Shown here in pieces: positions 30,451 to 42,034 of a stretch of 64,000 nucleotides of DNA. This stretch comes from Powellomyces hirtus (Eukaryota > Chytridiomycota > Chytridiomycetes > Spizellomycetales > Powellomycetaceae). The stretch covers positions 1-64,000 of the forward strand of contig JAHLKG010000022.1 in NCBI GenBank assembly GCA_025526995.1, written 5' to 3'. Made by a program: the position numbers and the translations under genes. The notes under the pieces were generated by a model. It was not told the origin of the DNA. It saw only the letters and a program-made list of their open reading frames with translations, and searched no databases. Position 1 is the stretch's first letter; the number at the start of each line of letters is the position of its first letter.

Positions 30451-31620
30451 CTAGCTGCTATCCTCAGTTTGCAGCTCTTTGGCCAAGTGAGACAAGGCCT
30501 TTTGAGCAATGGGGCTTTCACGCCCAAAGAGCTGTACCAGTCTTTCCACCCTGCTAAGACGCTGCTCGTTCTCCTTCAATTGTAGCTCACGTTGCTGTAT
30601 TTCCAGCTGTTGCTTCACAAGTTCCAACTCTTCATCCTTCAGTAAGTCCTCATCTCGTCGGCGCTTTGCTCGTTTGATACCAATTGGACAGACTTCGTCC
30701 TCTTCTCCTGCTGCCTTTTGTGGCGTTTTCTTGCTGTCTGCCATAAATCTAAATAGAGTTGATGTTAAAGCATTTCTTTACCACGCAGTGCGCATCGCGC
30801 AGGTATGCACAACGTTACCACGCAGTACGCAGGTACGCATCACGCAGTATGTTGCCACGCAATTAATTGCTTACCTGGGGCAGTTCTGCAGTAAATTGTA
30901 GGCGTGAAGCAGGACAAACTTTTGCTTTTCCGCTCCGTAGTAGAAGTCTTCTCCTAGAAGCACGATTTGGTCTCTAGTGGCGCCACTGGGCAATGAAGCT
31001 GTGGCTGAGCGTATATGTCCTGCGAATTTGGCAACCGCGCGAGACACAACCCCCCAGCGGTTTTTCAGCAAGCTTCTGGTCCGCGCTTCGTCTGGTGGAT
31101 TGTCGTTGAACACCTTATGGATTCGACTCCAAAATGCATCCGCTTTCTGCTCGTTGCCGGTGATGGAGTCCTCAGATATCTGAATCCAGACCACGCGTAG
31201 GCGCTCGTCTTCTGTGCGGGAGAACCCTTTTCCTCTTGCGCCACGCCACAAGGATGATTCTGAGGGAGGTGTGGCCTGCGCTTGCGGTGCAAGTGTTTGG
31301 CGTGGAGTTAGCGGTGCGGCCTGTGGCGGAGCTGGTAAAGCCAAAGGGAAATGTATAGGCGGGACAAGTAGGCTGCTTTCTCCAGATTCTGTGTAGGTAG
31401 CTCCAGTATACACGGCCGGGTTCTGTTTTAGCAAAGCTTGCGCAGCAACAGAATGCGGGTTTTGAGCAATCAACTGTGCAATTCGTGTTATAATGGGGTC
31501 TGCCCTGACAAAGGCAACTTTACGGGGCCGACTGTTGGGAGGCTTTATTTTAAAAGCTGGGAGCCGACCGGTTTCAAATATGAACTGTGGCGCATGAAAG
31601 TAGCGACGCTTAGTACAAAA
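30451..31620 (-). CDS. Myb/SANT-like DNA-binding protein of Harbinger
   Basis: Exon 1 (start uncertain, up to about 31620) and exon 2 (30748-30451) join in phase across a 126-bp intron at 30749-30874. The SANT/Myb-like trihelix core reads GFSRTEDERLRVVWIQISED through ADAFWSRIHKVFND and RSLLKNRWGVVSRAVAKFAG. The second exon is basic and then a long coiled coil (KQQLEIQQRELQLKENEQRL). In Harbinger systems this second protein carries the transposase to DNA and the nucleus. No clear ATG was found before the conserved start RPRKVAFVRADPIITRIAQL, so an upstream exon may be missing. Confidence 0.75.
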
Positions 31621-31676
31621 TAGCGCCCCCGCGCCACACCTATAACAGTGCTTTCGGAACCACGGGCTTCAAATTT

Positions 31677-31716
31677 TGACTGTGCCACAATTAAATGCCT
31701 GCCGTTAAAGATGCTC
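31677..31716 (-). repeat. Harbinger right terminal inverted repeat
   Basis: Complement of 28169-28208. TAA follows directly. Confidence 0.93.
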
Positions 31717-32512
31717 TAAGCATAACCCGTAGTCTCAATAGTGTGCAGCAATACTGCCTTCATAGATTATCTCCTTGTCCCTCACAAGTTAGCTAAATAC
31801 TAGAAACCGAAAAATCTCATATATAGAGAGAGAACAATCCTGTCCAGCGAGAGATCATCGAATAAGATTTAGCAATGCTACATCAGAAATCCTCCAATAT
31901 ATCATCACTCTCATGCCTTCACCCTAGCGTTCACGATCTCCCTCTCGCTACACCAATCTTACTTAGGGTTAGATAACCCAACCCTAACCGTTACTTTTCG
32001 CTGTAAGTCGAAAGTTACAACGCGTTTTAAGGCCTCAAATATCAAGCGCTATGGAGGAGGGAGGAGATGCGAGCTCCTGAGTAGGGCCACATGTTGGCGC
32101 GAGGCGGCGACGCTACGAACTTGCTAGCCTGAGCGATCCCCTCTTCTCTGCCTTAGTTTAATTTTCTTGTCCTGGCCAGTTGACGCTGGCCTGGCTGCAC
32201 GTTTACGCATCAACGGTGCAGGGGTGTGAAAACCCTTGCAGCTCTTGTAAAATCCAGTTGACAAAACACCTCTCGCCTGCATGCTACCACCTGTACAAAC
32301 CAAACTTGCATGGAGTTTACATCACTCCCGTTCTATCTAATGCTATCGGGCTATGGAAGGCGCAAACTCTGGCTCGTATGATGACGCATATAGGGCGGGG
32401 CGCAGTGACAAAGTGAGAGCCTGCCGGAGTCTTACCGGTGACTCGCTTCTTCGAGGACCCTCTGGCGGTCTGCTCTCAGTTGGGGAGTTTCTCGTTTAAA
32501 CTTGCGTCAGGC
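31717..32512. other. intergenic between Harbinger and gene island
   Basis: A small inverted telomere-like pair TTAGGGTTAG and CCCTAACC lies at about 31964-31990. No gene is seen; this probably contains the promoter and leader of the next gene. Confidence 0.5.
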
Positions 32513-33925
32513 ATGGTCACCTCGTTTCGTGCCCCAGAATCGCCCCGGCTGACGTTACTATTGCTCTCGACCACGGTCCTCCTCATCGTCCTCGGCACGC
32601 CGCCAGTCTCTGCGCATGAACATGGCAGCACGTCACCGTCCGCCATCAGCACCTCTGACCTCCTTCCCCTTGACCCGCTCCTCTCTCTTCACATCCTTCT
32701 TCAACTCGTGGCATGGGGCATCCTCTACCCCCTCGGTATGGTCTTTGGCCTCACCCGCTCACCATGGCACGTTCCAACCCAAACGATGGCTACGCTTCTG
32801 ACCGCTGCGGGGTTTGTTCTCGGGCACAAGCATGGTGGCCGCGAGTACCCGCTCACCGCCCACTCGACAGTGGCAAACCTTATCTTTTTTCTCCTGTGCG
32901 CACAGGTTTCGCTTGGCGTCTACCTCAAACTGCACATGCATGAAGAAACCCGGTTCCGCCGCATTGCCGTAGGATGTCATGGCTTTCTTGGCAAATCATG
33001 GCCAATCGTGTCCTGGCTGCAGATCATGCTAGGCGTCCTGACGTCTCTTACCTTCTGTCTCGGTGAACACACCGGGCAATGTCTTGCCCATCTTATCATG
33101 GGCTCTGCGTTTATCATCTATGGTGCTATCTACCTCCTTATGCTGAGGGCCGGCGCACCATGGCTCGAACATACCGGCAAATCCCAAGAACACATCGACT
33201 CATGGGTCTTGATGGTATGGGGAATTGTCAATACTTTCACCGAACACCGAGGTGGGACCTGGTCGCATAAGGACATGCAACACACCACCATGGGCATCGT
33301 TTGGTGGGCGTCCGGCGCCCTCAGCATCTTCCTCACTCGCAACAACAAACGCAGTGTATTTCCCTCCCTCATTCTGATTTTCACGGGATACGCCTTCTTC
33401 AGCCACGCTCAGAACATGGAACTCTCCTCCAAGCTCCACGGCGCATTCGGATCCACCCTCATGCTCGCTGGCCTGGCTCGTATCATTGAAATCTCCTTTA
33501 TTCTAAAAGATGCCCCCGCCGACAACCACAACATCCGCTCCTTCCAACATCTGCCTCCTTACCTCCTCGTCGTCTCGGGCACAATGTTCATGACGGTTAC
33601 AGAAGAACAGCTGGCCCTCGTCAACGACATCGGAATGGACCATTCCACTTACACCCTCCTGCAGCTCACTATTGCGGCCATTGTGTACCTGTGGACAAAC
33701 ATGCTGGTTTCCGCGTATGAGCATTCGGGCAAGAATGCCGCGAACCGACAGCAATTGGGAGTTTCCAGTAGCAGCAGCAGCAGCGGAAGCAGTACCACCG
33801 CGAGAAGGTCGGATGAGTATAGACCCCTCACGGCGTCAACCAGCACTCTGTTTAGTGACCTCGGGATGATGGGATCAGACGAATTTGACGGGGATAATAA
33901 AGATGTGGAATTGGAAAGGATGTGA
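32513..33925 (+). CDS. Ytp1-like multi-pass membrane protein
   Basis: The ATG at 32513 opens a signal-peptide-like hydrophobic stretch ending VSAHEHGS; an upstream GTG in frame is not a likely start. About 470 residues follow with roughly ten membrane helices and no intron. The stretch TEHRGGTWSHKDMQHTTMG is the hallmark of the fungal Ytp1 C-terminal domain, and an N-terminal DUF2427-like part precedes it. His-rich positions (HEHGS, HKHGG) occur in the lumenal parts, as in b561-like families. The Ser-rich C-terminus is probably cytoplasmic. Function in fungi is unclear. Confidence 0.88.
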   Translation: MVTSFRAPESPRLTLLLLSTTVLLIVLGTPPVSAHEHGSTSPSAISTSDLLPLDPLLSLHILLQLVAWGILYPLGMVFGLTRSPWHVPTQTMATLLTAAGFVLGHKHGGREYPLTAHSTVANLIFFLLCAQVSLGVYLKLHMHEETRFRRIAVGCHGFLGKSWPIVSWLQIMLGVLTSLTFCLGEHTGQCLAHLIMGSAFIIYGAIYLLMLRAGAPWLEHTGKSQEHIDSWVLMVWGIVNTFTEHRGGTWSHKDMQHTTMGIVWWASGALSIFLTRNNKRSVFPSLILIFTGYAFFSHAQNMELSSKLHGAFGSTLMLAGLARIIEISFILKDAPADNHNIRSFQHLPPYLLVVSGTMFMTVTEEQLALVNDIGMDHSTYTLLQLTIAAIVYLWTNMLVSAYEHSGKNAANRQQLGVSSSSSSSGSSTTARRSDEYRPLTASTSTLFSDLGMMGSDEFDGDNKDVELERM

Positions 33926-34530
33926 GAAAAATCAACGCCCGTGGGGCGCAGATACACAGATACAGGCGCACATACCTCAGTGCTGGCCATGGAAATCCCG
34001 GACGCGTCGAGAGTTGCCCGATACGCTTGCTCTTGAACTTGGACCTTGCGATCCTTTCGCCTGCGACACTCTCACCGCGCGGCACAACAGTGTGGCCCTT
34101 CTGCTACCTCACTCGGACTCTTTCCGAGGCCGACATCTATCTCGGAACTGTTCTGCGCTTCTCATGATGCAAATCACGAAACTAGCGCGCAGAATGGGCG
34201 TTTATCTTTGCACACTCTTCCTTCCAGATGTTATCGAAAGCCCGTAGAGCTCATTAACAACGTTGGAACCCCCTTTTCACATAGGATGGGTCACAGTTTG
34301 GAAATGCAGCCTTGTTTTGATTCACAGATAGGTTTTATTAGACCATCATCGACGGTGAGACTGTAAAGCATAGAGTCATAGGTGCAATAGTTGCATATTT
34401 TGGAAATACATTCTAGTTCGCAGTGAAAAGTCCTATAGTAACAAAAAAAAAAAAATCTACGGAACCCACTTCCAAAACTATATACAGTCCCACCTCCCCG
34501 CCTATTCTATCCCTTGTCACTTACCCTCCT
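33926..34530. other. intergenic (convergent genes)
   Basis: 3' ends of the Ytp1-like gene and the hydrolase meet here. No other feature is recognised. Confidence 0.5.
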
Positions 34531-36830
34531 CTACAACCTACTCCTGAGTGGTTCCAATCTATATCGCATCTCCTTCAACTGCTTAGTTTGCGGTTCCCAC
34601 ATTTCAAACATGTTCAACAAGTTATCCAAATCCGCTTTGAGGGGTTCATTGGCGCGGATGCGGGGGTCGTCAATGAGGCGGGCCATGATCCAGGGGAGGT
34701 AGTACGGGTTAAGGCGGTGCGGCGCGGTGAGGTGGTGCGAGACCATCATGTTGGAAGTGGAGGGCGCACGTGGGAGGGGAGGGATCGACCAGTTGGGTTT
34801 GCCGCCCATGGCCCATGCGACGGCCAGCCTACAGAGTAGCGAAAAAAAGGCAGATCAGGTCAGTCATGTACGACGGAAGACACAACAAACAGAGGTAAGA
34901 TGAAAGATCGTGGGGCAGGGGGCGTAGTTTTTGTTTTGCACGTACATGTACGTATTCGTTTCTTCGTAGATGGCGGAATGACCCTGAGTTCCGAATCCAT
35001 AAAGGTTTCCCGTGAGGATGTCGGAGAGGTGAACGACGAGATTATGATCGTGCAGACCAGCGTTCCTCAGTTTGAGGCCAAAGACGACGAGGTGGGACAA
35101 AAAATCGGGGACATAGTCGGCGCTGCTGACGTAAAGGGCGCGGTAGATGTTGGGGTGGTGGAAGCCGTGCATGACTGCTGAATATAACTAAAGCGGGGGA
35201 GGGGGGGAACGGATGTATATGGGTGAGCCGCGGCGACGGGAAAGGGAAAGAGAGAAGAGACACGGTGGCTTACCGGGACGACCTGATCGTACCAGGAGCC
35301 GACGGCGACAACGCGCAACCCAGAGGACAAGACGTGTCGCATGGCGATGTGGTACTTTTTCGAAATGTCGGAATTGGCATCGTTGAATTCAAACAATTCG
35401 CGCGCGGCATCGGCCTCAAAATACTTGACGATCATGCTCGTTTTCAGTGCTGGGTACGGGCCATGTGTAATACCCGCCATGGCCAAGAACGCGACTTTTT
35501 GGCGGGACGAGTCAATCAAGCCCTCCTTGATCAGCCTCGACAATAGGAGAGCCGACACTGGTGTTCCTTGGCTATGCGCCGCGACAAAAATCATGTCGGC
35601 GTCCAGAAGCTTTTTGCGCCAGCCTTGATCGGATTCAACTAGCTGTCGGTAGAGGATGTCGACGCGCCGCTCCACTTTGCCTTCGCCTTCTAGGGGCATG
35701 AGGGTGATGGCGTCGTCGCTGAGAACAATGTTGTACTTTTCGGAAAAGTAAGCGCGCACGGCCATGCCCATCTTTTCGGCGAAGCGGCCAGACGTTCCGG
35801 TAGGTTCCCCAACAACTGATGTAAGGACGAAAAGCATCTATAAATCTTAAGACGAGGAGAGGTGTTGCTTCTGATTGTGCCACGTACCTCGTTGCAGGAA
35901 GCGACCAGGAAACCAGCCATGCACGCCGATAACCGCAATCCGCCGAATGGTATGCGGGGTCCTGATCAATCGTTCAAGAATATTGGGTCGTCTTGGCTCC
36001 TCGGCCGCTGCTGGGTGCTTCCACAACCAGCTGGTCGCCGTGTATAGAGCTTTCTGCAGAAACTGTTTCCCGGAGCTTTCGGGAACGACAGTGTTATCGG
36101 GGAGCATTTCGGGCTCGTAGGATGGGAGTACAACGCTTTGACGGCGGTGCTTTGTCGGATCTGATGATGAGGTGGTGGTGGATGTTGGTTGTGACTGTTT
36201 GTTGGAAGAGGAAGGGGGAGCGTCATTATGCGAAGGTGAGTTTTTGGACAATGGGGGATGGCTGAACGCGGATTGGAGAAAGTTGGGTGTCGCTTCTTTG
36301 CTGTTGCTTCCACCACTTTTGCCATCAGATCCGATGTGTGACGCTATGGCCGCTAGTTTGCTCGGAGGTTTATTCACTGCTGGAGGAGCGGACTCTGTGG
36401 GCCCATTTCCGGGCACATCATCGTGTTTCTGTTCCTCGTGGGTTCCTTCCGTCGGCGGGTTGCCTCCTACTCCTGCTCCTTCGTCTGGCGGTGCCATCGG
36501 CCCCTCTGATGCATTTAGTCTGGCCGAGTCCGGGGATGGGTCACCACCGCTGTCCGCTGTCACACTATTCGCCGGCTGTGCGTTTTCACTGCCTGGTGGA
36601 GCGGGTTCGACGCCTGTTTCGGTCAGCTTCACGAAAGGCGATATCACAGTCTTCCACAGATCGGAGCGAGTGGGGGCCATAGACTTGAGGTCCTTGGGGG
36701 TGAGGTAGCGTCGTTGCCCGAAAAATAGGGAATGAGGTGAGACGAATCGAGGACTTGACTTTTGGCGGACGAATGAGAGTGAATGGTGTGATAAGAAGGT
36801 TCTGGCGACAATAACAACAACGTGCGGCAT
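34531..36830 (-). CDS. YML020W-like alpha/beta hydrolase
   Basis: At least four exons. Exon 1 (ATG at 36830, or 36679) has a long Ser/Pro-rich region and ends in IAVIGVHGWFPGRFLQR near 35890. After an intron, VVGEPTGTS and the nucleophile elbow VAAHSQGTPVSALLLSRL follow, then MAGITHGPYP. Exon 3 (about 34940-35180) carries LSDILTGNLYGFGTQGHS and exon 4 (34828-34531) the tail EPLKADLDNLLNMFEMWEP. This order matches the fungal family of yeast YML020W, proteins of unknown substrate. The family is conserved and the match is strong; the start is the uncertain part. Confidence 0.82.
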
Positions 36831-37077
36831 TGCCTGTCCCGTTCAAGATATAGAGTCAGTCCTTCTACTTTGTTTGGAATGAGATGTCTGTAGCTAATTT
36901 GTTTTAGTGAGAGCGGGGTGATTCATCGCTGATGACATGTGAGTGACCACAAAGTCACACACTAAAACGAATGTTCGCGACATCGTTCCTTCATAAAAAC
37001 ATCTGCAGTGCGACGACGATAACCCTCTCACCATTTTTATCCCCTCAAACAAGTCCTCCACGGACGACAGCAATAGA

Positions 37078-37731
37078 ATGCTCACAGACGCAGCATCCCT
37101 CCCTCTGCAGTTTCTGTCAAGAGCCGACGCAGCACTAGCCCAACTCGATGCCCTCCTCCACGCAGCACAAAATGTGCTCGCTGATCTACGAGCCGACACA
37201 ACACCACTAACAAATTCAAAATCCACCAAAGCAACGGGAAATCTGGGAGAACTGCTGGAGAGTTTGAAACCGGATGCTGTGTATCTGGATGAAACGAATG
37301 TGACGTTGGATTCAGTATGTGCGCACTTTGTTTTTGCAATCTGGGTTGTGCAAGTCGGTGACCATTGGAGGTCTTGCTTTCGGAACAGATCCTGGATGAT
37401 CCGGAACGAGCCGCAATCCGTGACACTCTCAGAGCAGAGCGAGACCGGCTACGGAAGGTATGTAACCCTCGATTCTCGACGATGCCGCGATAATGTAACG
37501 AACGCTTAGTCTATTGTGCTCTCTCTTTGCTTTCATCAGCGGACCGAGACTTCATCTCAGACATTGCACAGCTGCCTGACCCGATGCTACCAGCTCCAAG
37601 ACTTGTTGGCCGATCTGGATATTGGGGCAGAATACATCGGAGAGGCTTCTAAAACGGTCGCTACGAAGGAAAGAGGCGTGGCAGTTGTGTCTGAGCCAAG
37701 GCCGGATGGGGAGTTGATGGACGTGTCTTGA
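37078..37731 (+). CDS. small helical protein of unknown family
   Basis: Exons 37078-37314, 37389-37457 and 37540-37731 join in phase to 165 residues. It is mostly predicted helix: AALAQLDALLHAAQNVLADL, then RAAIRDTLRAERDRLRKR and CYQLQDLLADLDIG. It could be a subunit of a larger complex, but I recognise no family. Confidence 0.6.
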
Positions 37732-37958
37732 TTATGAACAGATCTGGGTGGCAAGCACTTTCTCTTTTTTCGTATTTCCTCCTAGGGAAAGCGCCTACGA
37801 AGCTGATATTCTCTGTAGTTTATTTTCAATTGTTCTTTGTACATATTCTCTTTACATATAACATACACACACTGTCGTAGTATTGCGACTTTCTTTCCAT
37901 GCGTCACCCCTGTACATTTCCTTGCGGGGAAGTGCATTAAATTCGTTCCGTCCAAAAA

Positions 37959-39899
37959 TCAGCGCCGGGGCGGGGAAGCCATTTGCACATTGCTCCATAT
38001 ACTATCTCTACCCTGGTGTTGTTGAGGATGTTGGTGGTGCTGATGTTGTCTCTCCCCACCCGCGTCGTCTCCAGTGCTATCACTCATCGCAATGGTTTTC
38101 TGCGAGTCCGAGCTACGGCCGCTCTTGGTTGTCGGGCTGTAGTCGGTCATGATGGAGAGGTTGATGGAGGGTTCGGAGGAGGACGCGGCTGTGATGAGCC
38201 ACGGTCGGTCTTCGTAGGGGAGTTTGGGTAAGGTGGGCGCTGCTCCACGCAAATGCGCCACGGCGGGCGCGGTTGGGGCCCTCGTTGTCGTGTTGTTGGT
38301 ATTGTTGTTATTGTTGTTGGGTATGATGTGGTCGTCAGGAACCACGATCGTGGTCATTTCGCCGTTGGTAGTGGTAGTGGCGGTAGGGGTCTCGTCCGCC
38401 CCCATCTGTTTCCACTCCTCATTCCACTTTGGTCTAAAAATCTCGATCTCATCTCCCGTTCCCTTGCCGTCATCCGCGCCATCGCGCGTGCCCCAATCCG
38501 TCACATGCAGGGTGAACAAGCAATAAATCTTCATGATGGCGAAATAAATGTTGAAGACGAGCCAGATGGGGACCGCGAGGACGTCTTGCGGGCGACGAAC
38601 AAAATGCGGCATGTACTTGATCAGCCGCGTCACAATTAGCCAGACAAGGTACGAGACGCCAATGACCCAATGCGGCATTTCGCCTTCCTGGGAGTTGCGT
38701 ATCAGGAGCCAAATGACGGTCGCGGGTCCGGCCAGGAGAGTAATGGGATTGAAGAACTTGTCGAGCATAGTAAATGCAACAAACGGATGACGTTGCCAAA
38801 TAACCCGTTCCGTAAATAAACTCCTCCAATCGCTCCTCCAGGTATTGCGGGTCCACCTCAACAATTGTTTCAAGAAGCGCCAGTTATCTTTAAACGTTGA
38901 GCTGAGTTCGGCTTCGGGGCAGGCTTGGATGTAAGTTCGCCAGTTGTGGGAGTGCACCCAGCGGGTGAGGAATTTGTCGTCGCCGCTGTGTTGGTGGTAC
39001 TTGCCCAACCAGTATTCGTGAGTGAAGGACCATTGAAAGTCGGGGTCGCGGAGCATGCAGGTGCGGTAGGCGGCTGTGCGGCCAGAGAGACAGCAAACCC
39101 CGCCGTCGATGTAGGTCGTCGCGGTGATCTCAATGTTGCGGAGCTGTGGGGGTCAAACGGATCAGAGTCGGCATATCCCTTTGGATGTGGGGACTGTGCT
39201 CATGATGACTTACCGAGATTCGGAACGCAGCCAGAATCTCCCAAATGGTCATATTCTTGTGCTGGGGGAGTACTCTTTGGGACGTGCCAACTCCCCCCAT
39301 CAATTTATCCTCGAACGGGGCCAACATCCACGTCAACATGGTTTCCGGCCAAATAACATCATCATCACAAAACACTGTAATGGGTGTCTTGACATGATTG
39401 ACGCCGGCCACCATCTGATTCCGTTTATTCGGTTTGGCAATCGTGATAACTCTGATTTTCTGGTACAGCGGGTCGACTTCCCTCGCGAGCTGTTCGAGGG
39501 CGGGTTGGGCGCCGGGGGTGGTAATAAAGATGATTTCAAAGGGGTCGGATTTGAGCCACGTGCGTACGGCGATCCGGATTTCGTCTCCAGAGTCGATGGT
39601 GGGAATGAGGATGGTGACGTCTCGGGAGGGAGTGTAGCGCGGGCGTCGACGGGGTTTGCGGGGTTTGTAGAGGACATACGCAAGGATCTGGAGGGAAGGA
39701 GATGTGAGAAGAGGCCGATGACGGGGGGGAGGTTGAGTAGGGAGATTTGAAATTGACAATGGCGGACTCGGATGGTGTGCACTCTCCGTCTCTTTCCTCG
39801 CTCTCATCTTACCTTGACAAAGAACCAGAACCATCGATAGATGCCAATAAACCCCAAAGGCAGAAAGATCGGCAGCGATTCCTTAGTGAGATAAAACAT
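37959..39899 (-). CDS. membrane glycosyltransferase family 2 (Cps1/hyaluronan-synthase-like)
   Basis: Exons 39899-39813, 39687-39214 and 39143-37959 join in phase to 581 residues. The first exon is a signal-anchor helix. The catalytic part has DVTILIPTID, the metal motif CDDDVIW, SGDDKF-type second acid motif and QLLRWTRNTWRS (QxxRW), all typical of processive GT2 enzymes such as cellulose, chitin and hyaluronan synthases. Several helices follow, and the C-tail is Asn/Thr/Asp-rich. It probably builds a cell-surface polysaccharide from a UDP-sugar at the plasma membrane. The exact product cannot be told. Confidence 0.87.
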
Positions 39900-40633
39900 G
39901 ACTTCCCGAGTGACTGATGATTTAGAGAGACAGTGATGGTCGGAGGTACAACTAATATCCCAACAAGAAGAAACTCCCCACGAACAAAAGGAGAGCAGGA
40001 AGTTGGTTGAAGTTTTGACAGAAGTAGAGAGGGGCTTCCTCTCCCGCCTCGCGCATTTTGTTCACACATCATGAATAAGCTTCAAGTTTAACAAACGCGT
40101 AAGTGTAAGTCATAATGTAAGCCCCGCTAAGCTTACGCTGCTTACGTGTTGGAGAAACGCGTAACCAAAAGAACTTCCATTCCTTCTTTTTACACATTAC
40201 GAGATATTTTGCTACGCTAAGCTGAACTCTCAGTCGCAGAAGGATGACGACGCTTATTCACATCAGTTCTCACCGACGCACCCAGGACTTAATCTTACGT
40301 GATTCATTGCCGTCTGGAGTTTGTTAAACGTCATCTGTAGTATCGACATCCAACTTCGTGTCCTCTACTTGCAGGACATAGGGAGTTGAGCTGTGTATTT
40401 GTAATGTGACCACCAACACTGCACCGCTAGGACAAGTGCAGTTTGTAGAGTCAAGTAAAAAGATCATTCCGAAAGTAATGTTTCAATGTAGATGTAGATT
40501 TGGTATATATTGTTTCACAAAAAATATGCTAATTTATACATATGGGTACAAAATCGTTCTTTACAAGTGTGGTTATCTTCAAAATCACGCACACACTCAG
40601 TCACATATTGATGTCCTCAAGCGGGTTCACTCT
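39900..40633. other. intergenic
   Basis: Upstream region of the GT2 gene and downstream region of the repeat-protein gene. No gene or RNA is recognised. Confidence 0.5.
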
Positions 40634-41887
40634 CTACATGTTGAGCTTTGCGTTGATACCAGCGGGAACCTCGGAACCACCGGGACCGCGGCCATCGGCA
40701 ACCCAAGCGTTGCTCAGGTCCGAGTGAGCAGTGGCGGTGTGCTTGTCGTAACCGTGTTGATCATGACGGAGCTCGTTGTCGGAGAGGTGGTGGCCGTCCG
40801 CGGCGGTGGCGACGTGGTGATGACCCGAGGTGTTGGCGATGCCCGTGTGGGGGACCGCGTACTGGTCGTTGGTGTTGTGGAGGGAGTGTTTGGTCCCGGG
40901 GACCTGTGTGTGGTCGTGAGTGTGGGTTCCGGGGATGGTGGGGATTCCCGCGGCACCGAGAGCGGCGGCGCGGCCCTTGTTCTCAGAGAAGGAGAGGTCG
41001 GCGGGGTTGTTGCTGTGGAGGTGGCCGGCGGTGCCGGGGACGACATTGTGGGTGTTGTGGGTGGCAGTGTGGGGGACGTTGTCGTTGGTGCCGGGGACGT
41101 GTACATTGGTGTTGGTGCCCGGGATATGAGTGCCGGTGTGAACCTGGTTGGCCGTGGAGTGGGTGGTAGATCCAGGCATGTTGGTGTTGTTGTACTGGTT
41201 GGTACCTGCTACGTTGTGAGTAGCGGTGTGCGGCACATTGTCGTTGGTGCCGGGGATGTGCACGTTGGTGTTGGTACCCGGGATGTGAGTTCCAGTGTGG
41301 GGCTGGTTCGCCGTAGAATGGGTGGTCGAACCGGGCATGACGCTTGCGGTGTTGTTGTAGTGGTTGGTACCCGCTACGTTGTGGGTAGCGGTGTGGGGCA
41401 CATTGTCATTGGTGCCAGGGATGTGCACGTTGGTGTTGGTACCCGGGATGTGAGTTCCAGTGTGGGGCTGGTTCGCCGTCGAGTGGGTGGTCGAACCGGG
41501 CATGACGCTTGCGGTGTTGTTGTAGTGGTTGGTACCCGCTACGTTGTGGGTAGCGGTGTGGGGCACATTGTCATTGGTGCCGGGGATGTGCACGTTGGTG
41601 TTGGTACCCGGGATGTGAGTTCCAGTGTGGGGCTGGTTCGCCGTCGAGTGGGTGGTCGAACCGGGCATGACGTTTCCGGTGTTGTTATAGTTGTTGGTGT
41701 TCATTCCCGAGGTATGCGGGACATTGTCATTGGTGCCAGGGACGTGGACATTGGTGTTGGTGCCAGGGACGTGCGTTCCCGTGTGGGGCTGGTTGGCGGT
41801 GGAGTGGGTCGTGGCGGGCGCTGTGGTTCCAGTGGTGTGGTGGTGGCCGGGGAGCATGTCCTTGACTTTGTTGATGATGGACGACAT
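40634..41887 (-). CDS. tandem-repeat His/Thr/Asn-rich protein
   Basis: From ATG 41887, 417 residues in one exon. After a short lead (MSSIINKVKDMLPGHHH) it is a tandem array of about 55-residue units containing GTHIPGTNTNVHIPGTNDNV and MPGSTTHSTANQPHTG, with the DNA unit of about 165 bp repeated several times almost exactly. The C-terminal 110 residues are unique (FSENKGRAAALGAAGIPTIP). No signal peptide or membrane helix is seen. The hydrophilic, low-complexity make-up recalls stress-induced or LEA-like proteins, but no family is assigned. A TATA box stands at about 42023-42034. Confidence 0.72.
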   Translation of the reverse strand: MSSIINKVKDMLPGHHHTTGTTAPATTHSTANQPHTGTHVPGTNTNVHVPGTNDNVPHTSGMNTNNYNNTGNVMPGSTTHSTANQPHTGTHIPGTNTNVHIPGTNDNVPHTATHNVAGTNHYNNTASVMPGSTTHSTANQPHTGTHIPGTNTNVHIPGTNDNVPHTATHNVAGTNHYNNTASVMPGSTTHSTANQPHTGTHIPGTNTNVHIPGTNDNVPHTATHNVAGTNQYNNTNMPGSTTHSTANQVHTGTHIPGTNTNVHVPGTNDNVPHTATHNTHNVVPGTAGHLHSNNPADLSFSENKGRAAALGAAGIPTIPGTHTHDHTQVPGTKHSLHNTNDQYAVPHTGIANTSGHHHVATAADGHHLSDNELRHDQHGYDKHTATAHSDLSNAWVADGRGPGGSEVPAGINAKLNM

Positions 41888-42022
41888 GTTTGTGTGTTGG
41901 GGGTTGTTGTAAAGTAAGTTGTGTGGAGGGGGATTGTTAAGCGTGAAAGAGAGTGTTCTTTGTGGTAGTTGATTGAAGTGTGTGTTGATGAGGAAAAGGA
42001 GGAGGGAGGACCCTGGCCTGCT

Positions 42023-42034
42023 CCTTTTATAGCC
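42023..42034 (-). promoter_or_regulatory. TATA box of the repeat-protein gene
   Basis: The minus strand reads GGCTATAAAAGG about 140 bp before the ATG, one of the few clear TATA boxes in the window. It suggests an inducible or highly expressed gene. Confidence 0.6.

Larger units (their letters stand above)
28169..31716. mobile_element. PIF/Harbinger DNA transposon, complete ends
   Basis: About 40-bp terminal inverted repeats start GAGCATCTTTAACGGCAGGC at 28169 and end with the complement at 31716. TAA target duplications lie at 28166-28168 and 31717-31719, the 3-bp size expected for the superfamily. It encodes a DDE transposase (+), a small coiled-coil protein (+) and a Myb/SANT-like protein (-). 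The usual layout has two genes, so the middle one is extra. Confidence 0.95.

Noticed and set aside
40406..41917. 503-codon plus-strand frame across the repeat-protein gene
   Set aside because: It is Val/Gly low-complexity, antisense to a gene with a clear start, TATA box and unique C-terminus. It arises from repeats whose length is a multiple of three.
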